Assembly: GCA_025935155.1 (NCBI GenBank)
Contig: JAICVV010000099.1
Location: 1 to 7,278 of the forward strand
DNA length: 7,278 nucleotides
Reading direction: 5' to 3'
Source: Alphaproteobacteria bacterium
Lineage (GTDB): Bacteria > Pseudomonadota > Alphaproteobacteria > Micropepsales > Micropepsaceae
Shown: positions 1 through 6,148 of the stretch, in pieces
Numbering within the stretch: the first letter of the stretch is position 1
How the letters are laid out: every line of letters begins with the position of its first letter
Notes under the pieces: model-generated
The model's input: the letters and a program-made list of their open reading frames with translations, nothing else
What the model was told of the DNA's origin: nothing
Database searches by the model: none
Made by a program: the position numbers and the translations under genes

Positions 1-440
1 CCTACAACACGGTGGTTCCGTCATCCGGCAAGGTGCTGACCGGCGGCGTGGACGCCAACGCGCTGCAGCGGCCGAAGCGCTTCTTCGGCGCGGCGCGCAA
101 TATCGAAGAAGGCGGCTCGCTCACCATCATTTCCACCGCGCTGATCGATACCGGCAGCCGCATGGACGAAGTGATCTTCGAAGAGTTCAAGGGCACCGGC
201 AATTCGGAAATCATTCTGGACCGCAAGGTGGCGGACAAGCGCGTGTTCCCGGCTATCGACATTCTCAAATCCGGCACCCGCAAGGACGATCTGCTGGTGG
301 ACAAAGGAACGCTATCGAAGATGTATGTGTTGCGGCGGATTCTGGCGCCGATGGGCACAACCGATGCCGTTGAGTTCCTGCTCGACAAGCTGCGCTCCTC
401 CAAGAACAACGCCGACTTCTTCGACAGCATGAACGCGTAG
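1..440 (+). CDS. rho: Transcription termination factor Rho, C-terminal part (5' end outside window)
   Basis: Rho is the hexameric RNA-dependent ATPase/translocase that ends transcription at factor-dependent terminators in the cytoplasm. The window opens inside the gene: codons run from TAC at 3-5 to the TAG at 438-440, giving 145 residues that match about residues 274-418 of the 419-residue E. coli protein. The stretch beginning [15 protein letters not shown] carries the Q-loop, which contacts RNA in the central channel. The R-loop region follows (EEFKGTGN), then KRVFPAID and SGTRKDDLL, whose arginines correspond to E. coli R353 and R366 (arginine finger). The protein ends FFDSMNA. The Walker A and B motifs and the N-terminal RNA-binding domain lie upstream of the window. 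All visible catalytic residues are intact, so I read this as a functional housekeeping gene. No partner gene follows on the same strand; the next gene converges on it. Confidence 0.98.
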   Translation, partial: YNTVVPSSGKVLTGGVDANALQRPKRFFGAARNIEEGGSLTIISTALIDTGSRMDEVIFEEFKGTGNSEIILDRKVADKRVFPAIDILKSGTRKDDLLVDKGTLSKMYVLRRILAPMGTTDAVEFLLDKLRSSKNNADFFDSMNA

Positions 441-449
441 CTCTCAGGC

Positions 450-495
450 AAAAAATGTCATCACCCGGTCGCGCGGAACAGCGCGATCCGGGTGA
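450..495 (-). terminator. Hairpin terminator between convergent rho and qor
   Basis: Positions 461-474 and 481-495 form a GC-rich stem of 14 base pairs with one bulged base and a 6-base loop (475-480). On the minus strand the stem is followed, after about 5 bases, by a run of six T (complement of 450-455), as in an intrinsic terminator for qor. On the plus strand the stem is followed only by a weak CATTTGG, so for rho it would be a poor intrinsic terminator, though the stem may still protect the mRNA 3' end. The slightly long gap between stem and T-run lowers confidence in strong Rho-independent activity. Confidence 0.6.
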
Positions 496-528
496 CCCAT
501 TTGGAGAGCAAAAATTGGGTCGCCGCAC

Positions 529-594
529 CCGCCTACGCTAAAGCTTCGGCGTGGCAAGGACACGTAAGGCGCGCCGTAGCCCTGGCGAAGGCGG
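529..594. repeat. Imperfect palindromic (REP-like) element
   Basis: Arms at 529-551 and 572-594 are inverted copies of each other. Over 23 positions, 18 can form Watson-Crick pairs and one a G-U pair, around a 20-base spacer. Each arm contains short palindromic words (GCTAAAGC-like and GCCCTGGC-like centres), and both arms share the pattern CCGCC-T/A-CGC...GC-T/A-CGGCG. This layout resembles small dispersed palindromic elements often found between convergent bacterial genes. It lies 34 bases beyond the stop codon of qor. No protein is likely here. Whether it is repeated in the genome cannot be judged from one copy. Confidence 0.5.
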
Positions 595-628
595 CTAAAG
601 CGGGCGATGACATGAAAGTAAGAGCGTT

Positions 629-1600
629 CTATGGCAGCAGAACGGTCGCCCCGGTGGTGGCGCGGGAATGCAGCGCTTCGTGCGCGGCACGGGCGTCCGC
701 CAGTTTGAAGCGCTGGTTGATGGAAAGCTTCACCGCGCCGGATTCGATCACCGCGAATAGTTCGTTCGCGGTCTGCTGCAGCTCCTCGCGCGTGCGCGTG
801 TAGTGGAACAGCGTCGGCCGCGTCAGATAGAGCGAACCCTTGGCGCTCAGGATTGCCGGCTCGAAGGGCGGCACCGCGCCGCTGGAATTGCCAAAGCTCA
901 CCATCATCCCGCGCACGGCCAGGCAGTCGAGCGAGCCGTTCCAGGTTTCCTTGCCGACGGAATCATACACCACCGGCACGCCTTCGCCGCCGGTGATCTC
1001 GCGCACGCGCTTTACCCAATCTTCGGTGCGCGTGTTCAATACGTGCGCGCAGCCGTTGCGCTTGGCCAGTTCCACCTTGTCATCCGAGCCGACAGTGCCG
1101 ATCACCGTGGCGCCAAGATGCTTCGCCCATTGGCAGGCGATGAGGCCCACGCCACCCGCGGCGGAATGGAACACAATCGTCTGCCCGCGTTGCACCGGAT
1201 AGGTTCGCTTCAGCAGGTATGCCGCCGTCATGCCTTTCAGCATTGCGGCAGCGGCAACTTCGTCTGAAATGCCGTCCGGCAGTTTCACTGCGCGGCCGGC
1301 GGGCACGTTGTTGGCTTCCGCATAGGCGCCGATGGGGCCGGTGCAGTAGCCGATACGATCGCCAATTTTGAGGCTGGTCACGCCTTCGCCCAGCGCTTCG
1401 ACGGTGCCCGCCGCTTCCAGCCCAAGGCCGGATGGCAGCGGCACCTGATAAAGCCCTGAGCGGTGATAGGTGTCGATGAAGTTCACGCCGATGGCGCCGT
1501 GCCTCACGCGCACCTGACCCGCGGCCGGCGGCGGCAACTCGATGTCTTCCAGTTTCAGGACTTCAGGACCGCCTGTGCGGTCGAACCGGATCGCTTTCAT
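629..1600 (-). CDS. qor: NADPH:quinone oxidoreductase, zeta-crystallin/QorA type
   Basis: This is a medium-chain dehydrogenase/reductase of the quinone oxidoreductase branch, a cytosolic enzyme that uses NADPH to reduce quinones and similar electrophiles. The 323 residues are close to the 327 of E. coli QorA. The N-terminal GroES-like part (about 1-120) has the signature GVNFIDTYHRSGLY at 38-51 followed by LPSGLGLEAAG. The cofactor domain has the glycine-rich motif AAGGVG at 147-152 in SAAGGVGLIACQWAK, then GTVGSDDK at 168-175. The C-terminal part carries RPTLFHYTRTREEL. The cysteine/histidine ligands of the zinc-dependent alcohol dehydrogenases are absent, as expected for this branch. The ATG at 1600 is chosen because GGAG lies 6 bases upstream (complement of 1607-1610) and the N-terminus MKAIRFDRTGGPEVL is typical. 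It is transcribed away from the repeat-protein cluster and appears to be a single gene. Confidence 0.95.
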   Translation of the reverse strand: MKAIRFDRTGGPEVLKLEDIELPPPAAGQVRVRHGAIGVNFIDTYHRSGLYQVPLPSGLGLEAAGTVEALGEGVTSLKIGDRIGYCTGPIGAYAEANNVPAGRAVKLPDGISDEVAAAAMLKGMTAAYLLKRTYPVQRGQTIVFHSAAGGVGLIACQWAKHLGATVIGTVGSDDKVELAKRNGCAHVLNTRTEDWVKRVREITGGEGVPVVYDSVGKETWNGSLDCLAVRGMMVSFGNSSGAVPPFEPAILSAKGSLYLTRPTLFHYTRTREELQQTANELFAVIESGAVKLSINQRFKLADARAAHEALHSRATTGATVLLP

Positions 1601-1617
1601 CGCCTGCTCCAGATGTG

Positions 1618-1641
1618 GATGCTGTTATCAACAGCAGCATC
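1618..1641 (-). promoter_or_regulatory. Nested inverted repeat upstream of qor, possible operator
   Basis: GCTGTT (1621-1626) and AACAGC (1630-1635) are a perfect inverted repeat around ATC. GATGCTG (1618-1624) is also mirrored by CAGCATC (1635-1641), so two dyads share the same 24 bases. The site lies 18 to 41 bases upstream of the qor start and includes an AT-rich edge (GCATAAAA on the minus strand) that could be a -10 region. An operator for a small dimeric regulator, or a 5'-leader hairpin, would both fit. No regulator gene is adjacent, and I see no convincing -35. I see nothing else that can be annotated in 1642-1760. Confidence 0.35.
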
Positions 1642-1760
1642 TTTTATGCAGCGAGTGTAAGGCCGTTTCGCGCGAGGAGGATGAATTTATTTCGCGTTTG
1701 ACTCCGCGCTCTTTCGCCACTGCGTGACGAAGGCGCTCAACTGCCCGTTCGAATGAAGCT

Positions 1761-1880
1761 TTATTGCGGCGGGTTGGACTGGAGATACAGATAGCCGTTG
1801 TTGATACTCGGCGATTGGCGCCAGATCTTTGGATTGAATTCCGCCGCAAGGCTAGATTCAGCTGCGCTTGGGTCAATCCC
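1761..1880 (-). pseudogene. Remnant: C-terminal 39 codons of a GLUG-repeat protein
   Basis: Read on the minus strand in the frame ending at TAA (1761-1763), this stretch encodes 39 residues that end KIWRQSPSINNGYLYLQSNPPQ-like. They align without gaps to residues 514-552 of the GLUG protein at 3331-4989, whose tail is KTWGQLPGINNGYPYLRANPPQ-like. By my count 21 of 39 residues are identical, and both copies stop at the equivalent codon. Upstream the frame stays open for 18 more codons with no resemblance to the parent, then meets a stop. No start codon or ribosome site is present, so this is a 3' fragment and not a gene. Some nucleotide similarity continues past the stop (around 1745-1760 against 3315-3330). 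It is more diverged than the DUF2914 tail pair and may be an older duplication. The 90 bases between it and the HAF gene show nothing I can name. Confidence 0.8.
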
Positions 1881-1970
1881 GCAACGCCCGGCACTCGAAC
1901 CTTGTTGCCGGCAGGCGATTTCGGATTATGCAGGCATCCGTCAAAACCCCTGTTGGATCGGTTTCACTGC

Positions 1971-3011
1971 TTAGGGTGTTCGTACAAAGGCATGAGGAAT
2001 GCCGTCGGAGTCTGCGAAAGTTCCAGCAGTTTGCCTCTCGCAATTAATACCGTACGCTTGGGTGGACAGTGCGCCAGGCACCTCGAAATTCGTTATTTTG
2101 CCCGATGGAGCGCGCACGAAGCTGTAAACGATGTCTCCTGCATCCTCATAGTATCCGGCCACATCGTCGCGGCCGTTCATGCAGGTCGGAAACGTCGCAA
2201 ACGCACGTTCTGGATCGAACTCTTCAATTTTTCCCTTAGCAGTCCGCAGAAATCCATGGGTTACCTGGTTACTATCCTCGAAATATCCGGTTCCTATGTT
2301 CGAGGCACTGATCGCAGAGCCGACGGAGCTGAGCCACGCACGGGGACCGATCAGCTGCAAAGTGCCGTCTGCCATTCGGATAAAAGCACGTTTGACACTG
2401 CGCCTGCTGGTGATCGTACCGATTGCAACGCCACCTCCACTTATTTCAGGTGCGTAGACGCCACTAAAACTGTGCGGCGCGTCGAATGCGGTGAATGTGC
2501 CATCGGCGGCGCGGATGAACCCGTTCCACGCGTACTTATGCCTTCCGACCTGTGCATCCACTCCGCCCGGAATAACTCCCGCGTCGTTGATGCAACCGGG
2601 TAAGGTGATAAACGCATTCGGCGGGTCGAAGGTCGTTATCGCGCCATCGGAGCTCCGCACGAATGCATGTGTATGGCCATCGCTTCCTCTGTAATTTCCT
2701 GAAATTTCGTTTGAATTGTTTATGCAGATCGCGTGGGTGAGGTCGCCCGCTGGCACGTCGATAACGGTGATTTCACCGTTGGGTGCCCTGACGAAACCAT
2801 GATCTCCCCCTTCGAGACCCCGGAAATAGCCGACGACGAAACCGGCGTCATTTATGGAGCTTGCTATCGTAAATTCCGAATTTGGTCCATCGAACGTCAC
2901 GAATTGTTCCCGAGCCATTGCCGAGGTTGCGAACAGGCAAACGAGAACGCAGCCAAATGCGAGCCGGACTGAGGGTCGCACAATGGCCGGTGCTGCAAGG
3001 ATGGCTTTCAT
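1971..3011 (-). CDS. Secreted HAF-repeat protein, probable seven-repeat beta-propeller
   Basis: The 346-residue product begins with a clear signal peptide: MKAILAAPAIVRPSVR, a hydrophobic core at about 17-30, then ATSAMA|REQ with cleavage likely after residue 33. The mature protein is made of about seven 43-48-residue units of the HAF extracellular repeat type. Each has an IN(D/N) loop motif, then an (H)xF(V/I)R segment, then G-x-(I/F)-T and a FDxP turn. The F(V/I/L)R segments are at about 71, 115, 163, 208, 252, 296 and 340. Biochemical function is not known for the family; binding at the cell surface or outside the cell is an inference. The start at 3011 is preferred to an upstream in-frame ATG at 3137 because AAGGGG lies 4 bases before it and the signal peptide starts there; the longer version would overlap the DUF2914 remnant in another frame. 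Its base composition looks less GC-rich than its neighbours (27 of 60 bases are G/C at 2221-2280), suggesting separate acquisition. It sits between two truncated gene tails. Confidence 0.88.
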   Translation of the reverse strand: MKAILAAPAIVRPSVRLAFGCVLVCLFATSAMAREQFVTFDGPNSEFTIASSINDAGFVVGYFRGLEGGDHGFVRAPNGEITVIDVPAGDLTHAICINNSNEISGNYRGSDGHTHAFVRSSDGAITTFDPPNAFITLPGCINDAGVIPGGVDAQVGRHKYAWNGFIRAADGTFTAFDAPHSFSGVYAPEISGGGVAIGTITSRRSVKRAFIRMADGTLQLIGPRAWLSSVGSAISASNIGTGYFEDSNQVTHGFLRTAKGKIEEFDPERAFATFPTCMNGRDDVAGYYEDAGDIVYSFVRAPSGKITNFEVPGALSTQAYGINCERQTAGTFADSDGIPHAFVRTP

Positions 3012-3096
3012 GTTTCCCCTTTTTTGACTGTCACGTTGAGTTGCTGATTGGCGAGGATGTCCATCGCCCCATCGAACTCTATGACGATATAGCTGT

Positions 3097-3330
3097 TCAG
3101 CCCAACGTTTTCTGCTCGGTCTGTATCTGGCCGTCACCAGACATCACGTCGAAGCGGATGCGGCCGATGATGTGGCCGTTGGGCAAATCCACATCCACGC
3201 GCCACGCGCCGGGCGTGATCTTGTGTGAGAGCGTGTAGCCGCGATAGCCGCCGTCGCGCCCGCCATTGATCGCATAGGTGACGGTGGAAATCGTGCGCCA
3301 GTGGTGGTGCGCTGCCGCGCGAACGAGCGG
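3097..3330 (-). pseudogene. Remnant: C-terminal tail of a DUF2914 protein
   Basis: The minus strand encodes 77 codons ending in TGA (3097-3099). The last 71 align without gaps to residues 290-360 of the full-length DUF2914 membrane protein at 5044-6126. I count 58 of 71 identical residues; over residues 290-345 it is 53 of 56, and the rest of the tail has drifted although both copies end TLG. The conserved core includes WRTISTVTYAINGGRDGGYR and WRVDVDLPNGHIIGRIRFDV. The membrane helices and the first part of the domain are missing, with no start codon or ribosome site, so it is a fragment. It is in the same frame as the upstream GLUG gene and begins immediately after that gene's TAG stop. Suppression of that stop would therefore append these 77 residues to the GLUG protein. 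The rest of the region to the HAF start (3012-3096) is probably its leader or promoter; no clear hexamers are visible. Confidence 0.85.
3149..3312. repeat. Direct repeat, copy B (DUF2914 tail)
   Basis: This segment matches 5096-5259 in the same orientation at a constant offset of 1947 bases and without gaps. The first 50 bases (3149-3198) are identical in both copies. The rest differs mainly at scattered single positions, many of them synonymous. It is part of the DUF2914 remnant. Confidence 0.9.
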
Positions 3331-4989
3331 CTATTGCGGCGGGTTGGCGCGCAGGTACGGATAGCCGTTGTTGATGCCGGGCAATTGGCCCCAGGTCTTG
3401 GGATCGAATCCTGCTGGCAGCTGCGACATGAACTCTCCGGTCGACAGGCCCTTTAGGCCATTGTGCCTGTTGGTGTTGCCGACAGCCTGGCTTGTCCCGC
3501 TGGTGTCGATGTCCCAATAGGAATCGCTCGCACGGGTATATTTCGCCTTGTCGCGGCCGATGACGCCTCCAACTTGTGCAGCCGTCCCGCCGGAAACGGC
3601 ACCAATGGAGTATGATGTCTGCACCGTCGCGCCAGTGTGCGCGAAATCGCCGAACAAACCGCCGACGCAAGCCTGATCTCCGCCGTTAACCGATCCCATC
3701 GCATAACTGTTGGAAATCACTTCACCGGGACCCGGGACGCTGCCGATCAAGCCACCGGCGCTCGCGTAACAATGAGACCGTCCGCTGCCGGTCGCCACTG
3801 CGCCGGTTGCAAAGCTGCTGTCGATGTTGCCGATGTAACCGTCCAGTCCGATCAATCCGCCCACCCGGGACTCCTGCCCCCCGCTGACGTTTCCTGAGGC
3901 ATGGGAACGCGCCACCGTCGCCTGAAGGACATATCCGATTAGCCCTCCCGCAGAGCCGAAGCTTGGGACGCGAACGCTGCCGGATGCATAAGAATCGAGG
4001 AGCGCTGCACTTGGATTATCTGTTCCATCGAGAAAACCAACAAGGCCGCCGATCCGATTGTAATAGGCGTTGCCGGGCGTCGTCACTTTCACGTCCGCGT
4101 GCGAACCCGTGATCAGCCCGGTGCTTCGCCCCGCCAGGCCGCCCGCGGAAAGGTCATCGATGTACGTTGTTGCGTCGAGCGATCCGGTTGCAAAGGAGGA
4201 GATGATCGCCCCCCGGTTTTCACCGGCAAGAGCACCGAGCACCATCTGCCCCGAGTGCCTCTTCGGTATCGTGACCTTCGCATGCTGCAGGCCAAAATCT
4301 CGCACCACTCCGCTCTCCGAGATAGCAGAGAAAAAGCCCGTCTTGCTGCTTCCGGCCTTGATCGTAACGTTAGCGATGGAATTCCCCAGGCCTGTAAAGC
4401 TGCCCGCGAACTCGGTGGTTATTGGCGCCGCGGTATACGTACCATCGGACTTTGCATCGTATGACTTGGCGAGCGCATAGGATCCCGCAGCGTTCGCAGC
4501 AATTTTCGAAGCAAGCGTCGCGATGTCGCCGACCAGCACATAACCGGTGCCGTTGATGGCCAGGTTGCTGTTCACGTCCCAGAACTGAACGCCTCCGCCC
4601 TTCTCAAATATGAGATCGCCGCCGGAGCCGCCATCGTTGTACGTCAGCGCAAGCGCACCGCTTCCCGCAACGGTTACCGCTTTGCGGAATGTGATTGATT
4701 GCCGAGCATCGAGGGTCAGGCGGCTGCTGCTCGTCCAGCTGAACCCTTGAACCACCTGGAGGTTGGGGGTGGCAGCGCCGGTTTTCACGGCGACGTCTCC
4801 CGCAGCAAGCATGGTCTGCAGATCGGTTGCGTTCAGAACCGCCTTATAAGAGGTCGCGGTGCAGATGCCGCCGGAGCAGGTCACGTTCTGCGTTGGCTTC
4901 TTGGAAATCGAAAGGTCGGCGCGGGCGGTCGAGCAACAAATTGCAAATACCGCAGCTGATCCCGTCAGCGTGGCACGCGAGCGGAACAT
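3331..4989 (-). CDS. Secreted GLUG-repeat adhesin-like protein
   Basis: The 552-residue product starts with a signal peptide (MFRSRATLTGSAAVFAICCSTARA, cleavage likely after residue 24). Residues about 40-210 form a beta-rich region of the kind found in filamentous-haemagglutinin-like surface proteins, with LTLDARQSITF, YNDGGSGGDLIFEKGGGVQF and the block SYALAKSYDAKSDGTY. From about 251 to 510 come eight units built on GGL(I/V/A)G...S(Y/F/H)A(S/T)G(S/A/N)V, at about 251, 283, 314, 348, 378, 412, 443 and 474. This is the GLUG motif of bacterial surface adhesins. The last unit passes into DSYWDIDTSG and GLSTGEF, usual endings for such proteins. No membrane anchor, LPXTG or autotransporter barrel is visible, so release or loose surface attachment is inferred. 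The ATG at 4989 is chosen because GGGG lies 6 bases upstream and the signal peptide starts there; a GTG at 5019 has no ribosome site. The gap to the upstream DUF2914 gene is 54 bases, so co-transcription is plausible. Confidence 0.9.
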   Translation of the reverse strand: MFRSRATLTGSAAVFAICCSTARADLSISKKPTQNVTCSGGICTATSYKAVLNATDLQTMLAAGDVAVKTGAATPNLQVVQGFSWTSSSRLTLDARQSITFRKAVTVAGSGALALTYNDGGSGGDLIFEKGGGVQFWDVNSNLAINGTGYVLVGDIATLASKIAANAAGSYALAKSYDAKSDGTYTAAPITTEFAGSFTGLGNSIANVTIKAGSSKTGFFSAISESGVVRDFGLQHAKVTIPKRHSGQMVLGALAGENRGAIISSFATGSLDATTYIDDLSAGGLAGRSTGLITGSHADVKVTTPGNAYYNRIGGLVGFLDGTDNPSAALLDSYASGSVRVPSFGSAGGLIGYVLQATVARSHASGNVSGGQESRVGGLIGLDGYIGNIDSSFATGAVATGSGRSHCYASAGGLIGSVPGPGEVISNSYAMGSVNGGDQACVGGLFGDFAHTGATVQTSYSIGAVSGGTAAQVGGVIGRDKAKYTRASDSYWDIDTSGTSQAVGNTNRHNGLKGLSTGEFMSQLPAGFDPKTWGQLPGINNGYPYLRANPPQ

Positions 4990-5043
4990 ACGAAACCCCA
5001 AAGCAAAACCCGAGCACACTGCAGTATAGCGATAGGAGTGGGC

Positions 5044-6126
5044 CTAGCCTAGCGTCCTGTTATCTGTCCCCACGTGCCCGTTTGCAGGCACAACATCGAA
5101 GCGGATGCGGCCGATGATGTGGCCGTTGGGCAAATCCACATCCACCCGCCACTCTCCCGGCGTGATGTGGTGCGAAAGCGTGTAGCCGCGATAGCCGCCG
5201 TCGCGGCCACCGTTGATCGCGTAGGTGACAGTGGAGATGGTGCGCCAGCTGTGATGCGCGGGATCGTAGCGCTGCCAGCGGTGCTGCACCTTTGTGTTGA
5301 GCTTCACCGGCGCGAACACCGCGCTGTAAACGTAGAGCGGCTTGCCCGGCTTCACATGCATGATCGCGGGCGCGCCGAATTTCACGCTCCAGGATTGCGG
5401 CTCTGCCACCGCGTTGTACGCGCCCCCCTGCTTCGCCACGAAGTGGTAGACGCCGGCCGCCGAAAGCGCGATCGGCAGCGGCGGCAGCACGCCCGCGAAG
5501 TAGAAAATGTTCATCAGCGCGTAGACGAGCGCCGTGCCGATGCCCACCTGCACGCGGCTGGCGCGCCATTCCTGCGGACCCAGGCCCGCCACCAGCCGCA
5601 TCAGCACGAAGAAGATGACGAGCGCCACGCCGCCCGCCAGCAGGAAGTTCAGCACGCCCACGCTGTGCGTCACCAGCGGCACGGTCACGACGGCGTAGGA
5701 ATAGAGCGCGAAGAAAAACAGCACCGCGGCGAAGGCGAGCCGCGAATGGTAGTGCTTGAAGATCTCGTTGCCGAGAAAGATGGCGACTAGCACCATGAGG
5801 AACGGCCACGAGGCGGTGAGCACCGCGCTGCGCGAATAGAAAACCAGGAAGGCGCTCCACAAGCCGCCCAGCGCGAACTGCGTGGCGAAGGGGAGGATGG
5901 CGCGCCAGCGCGGCCACTCTTTCCCGTTCGCCACCCGCTCGGCGAGCATGTGCATGATGAGCATGGAGATTGCGGCGACCGACAGGTAGGCGATGAACAC
6001 CAGCTGTGTGTTCGGCAGATCGATCCGGCGGAAGGCGTAATTGTCGAACGCAAAGCCGCCGATCATGCTGGCCGCCGACAGCGACCGCTCATGCCGGGCA
6101 ATGAAGGCAAAGGCGCGCTTGATCAT
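5044..6126 (-). CDS. Multi-helix membrane protein with C-terminal DUF2914 domain
   Basis: This is a 360-residue inner-membrane protein of unknown function. Hydrophobic segments lie at about 15-30 (weak), 41-62, 76-97, 101-120, 129-151, 156-178 and 193-225, leaving a soluble C-terminus. Residues about 263-345 match the DUF2914 family: LYVYSAVFAP, then HRWQRYDP, the INGGRDGGYRGYT turn, and GEWRVDVDLPNGHIIGRIRF. The domain has a small beta-sandwich look and in other proteins also follows membrane helices. Its side of the membrane cannot be settled from the sequence. The ATG at 6126 gives the full hydrophobic N-terminus but has no strong ribosome site, so expression may be coupled to the lipoprotein gene whose stop lies 22 bases upstream. 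The last 71 codons are duplicated at 3097-3309. High GC (43 of 60 bases at 5581-5640) contrasts with the HAF and lipoprotein genes. Confidence 0.88.
   Translation of the reverse strand: MIKRAFAFIARHERSLSAASMIGGFAFDNYAFRRIDLPNTQLVFIAYLSVAAISMLIMHMLAERVANGKEWPRWRAILPFATQFALGGLWSAFLVFYSRSAVLTASWPFLMVLVAIFLGNEIFKHYHSRLAFAAVLFFFALYSYAVVTVPLVTHSVGVLNFLLAGGVALVIFFVLMRLVAGLGPQEWRASRVQVGIGTALVYALMNIFYFAGVLPPLPIALSAAGVYHFVAKQGGAYNAVAEPQSWSVKFGAPAIMHVKPGKPLYVYSAVFAPVKLNTKVQHRWQRYDPAHHSWRTISTVTYAINGGRDGGYRGYTLSHHITPGEWRVDVDLPNGHIIGRIRFDVVPANGHVGTDNRTLG
5096..5259. repeat. Direct repeat, copy A (within the DUF2914 gene)
   Basis: This is the partner of 3149-3312, in the same orientation 1947 bases away, with 5096-5145 identical to 3149-3198. 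The two copies bracket the whole GLUG gene. Recombination between them would remove that gene and leave a complete DUF2914 reading frame ending in the copy B tail. Confidence 0.9.
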
Positions 6127-6148
6127 GATTTGGTGCGCAACTGCATGA

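Noticed and set aside
1764..2603. Plus-strand frame of 279 aa opposite the HAF gene and GLUG remnant
   Set aside because: It is antisense to a repeat protein with clear signal peptide and motifs, and has no recognisable domain or ribosome site.
3012..3137. A longer HAF protein starting at 3137 on the minus strand
   Set aside because: The extra 42 residues are arginine-rich and featureless and overlap the DUF2914 remnant in another frame. The start at 3011 has a ribosome site and a proper signal peptide.
1761..3313. Insertion sequence or integron-type cassette as the cause of the mosaic
   Set aside because: No transposase, integrase, terminal inverted repeats, target duplications or attC-like sites are visible at the ends of the HAF segment. 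Homologous or illegitimate recombination is enough to explain it.
3134..3670. Minus-strand open frame of 178 aa across the GLUG end and the DUF2914 remnant
   Set aside because: It reads both real coding stretches out of frame and its composition is low-complexity basic; no family resemblance.
3331..4989. DNA tandem repeats or a CRISPR-like array
   Set aside because: The periodicity is at the protein level (GLUG units of about 30 residues with diverged DNA). There are no identical spaced repeats.
4990..5019. GTG start at 5019 for the GLUG protein
   Set aside because: There is no ribosome site before it, and the ten extra residues would precede a normal signal peptide. The ATG at 4989 has GGGG 6 bases upstream.
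5060..5917. Long minus-strand open frame inside the DUF2914 gene (285 aa), and a 238-aa plus-strand frame at 5074-5790
   Set aside because: Both are arginine/alanine/histidine-rich shadow translations of a GC-rich gene, while the 5044-6126 frame shows clear membrane helices and a known domain.
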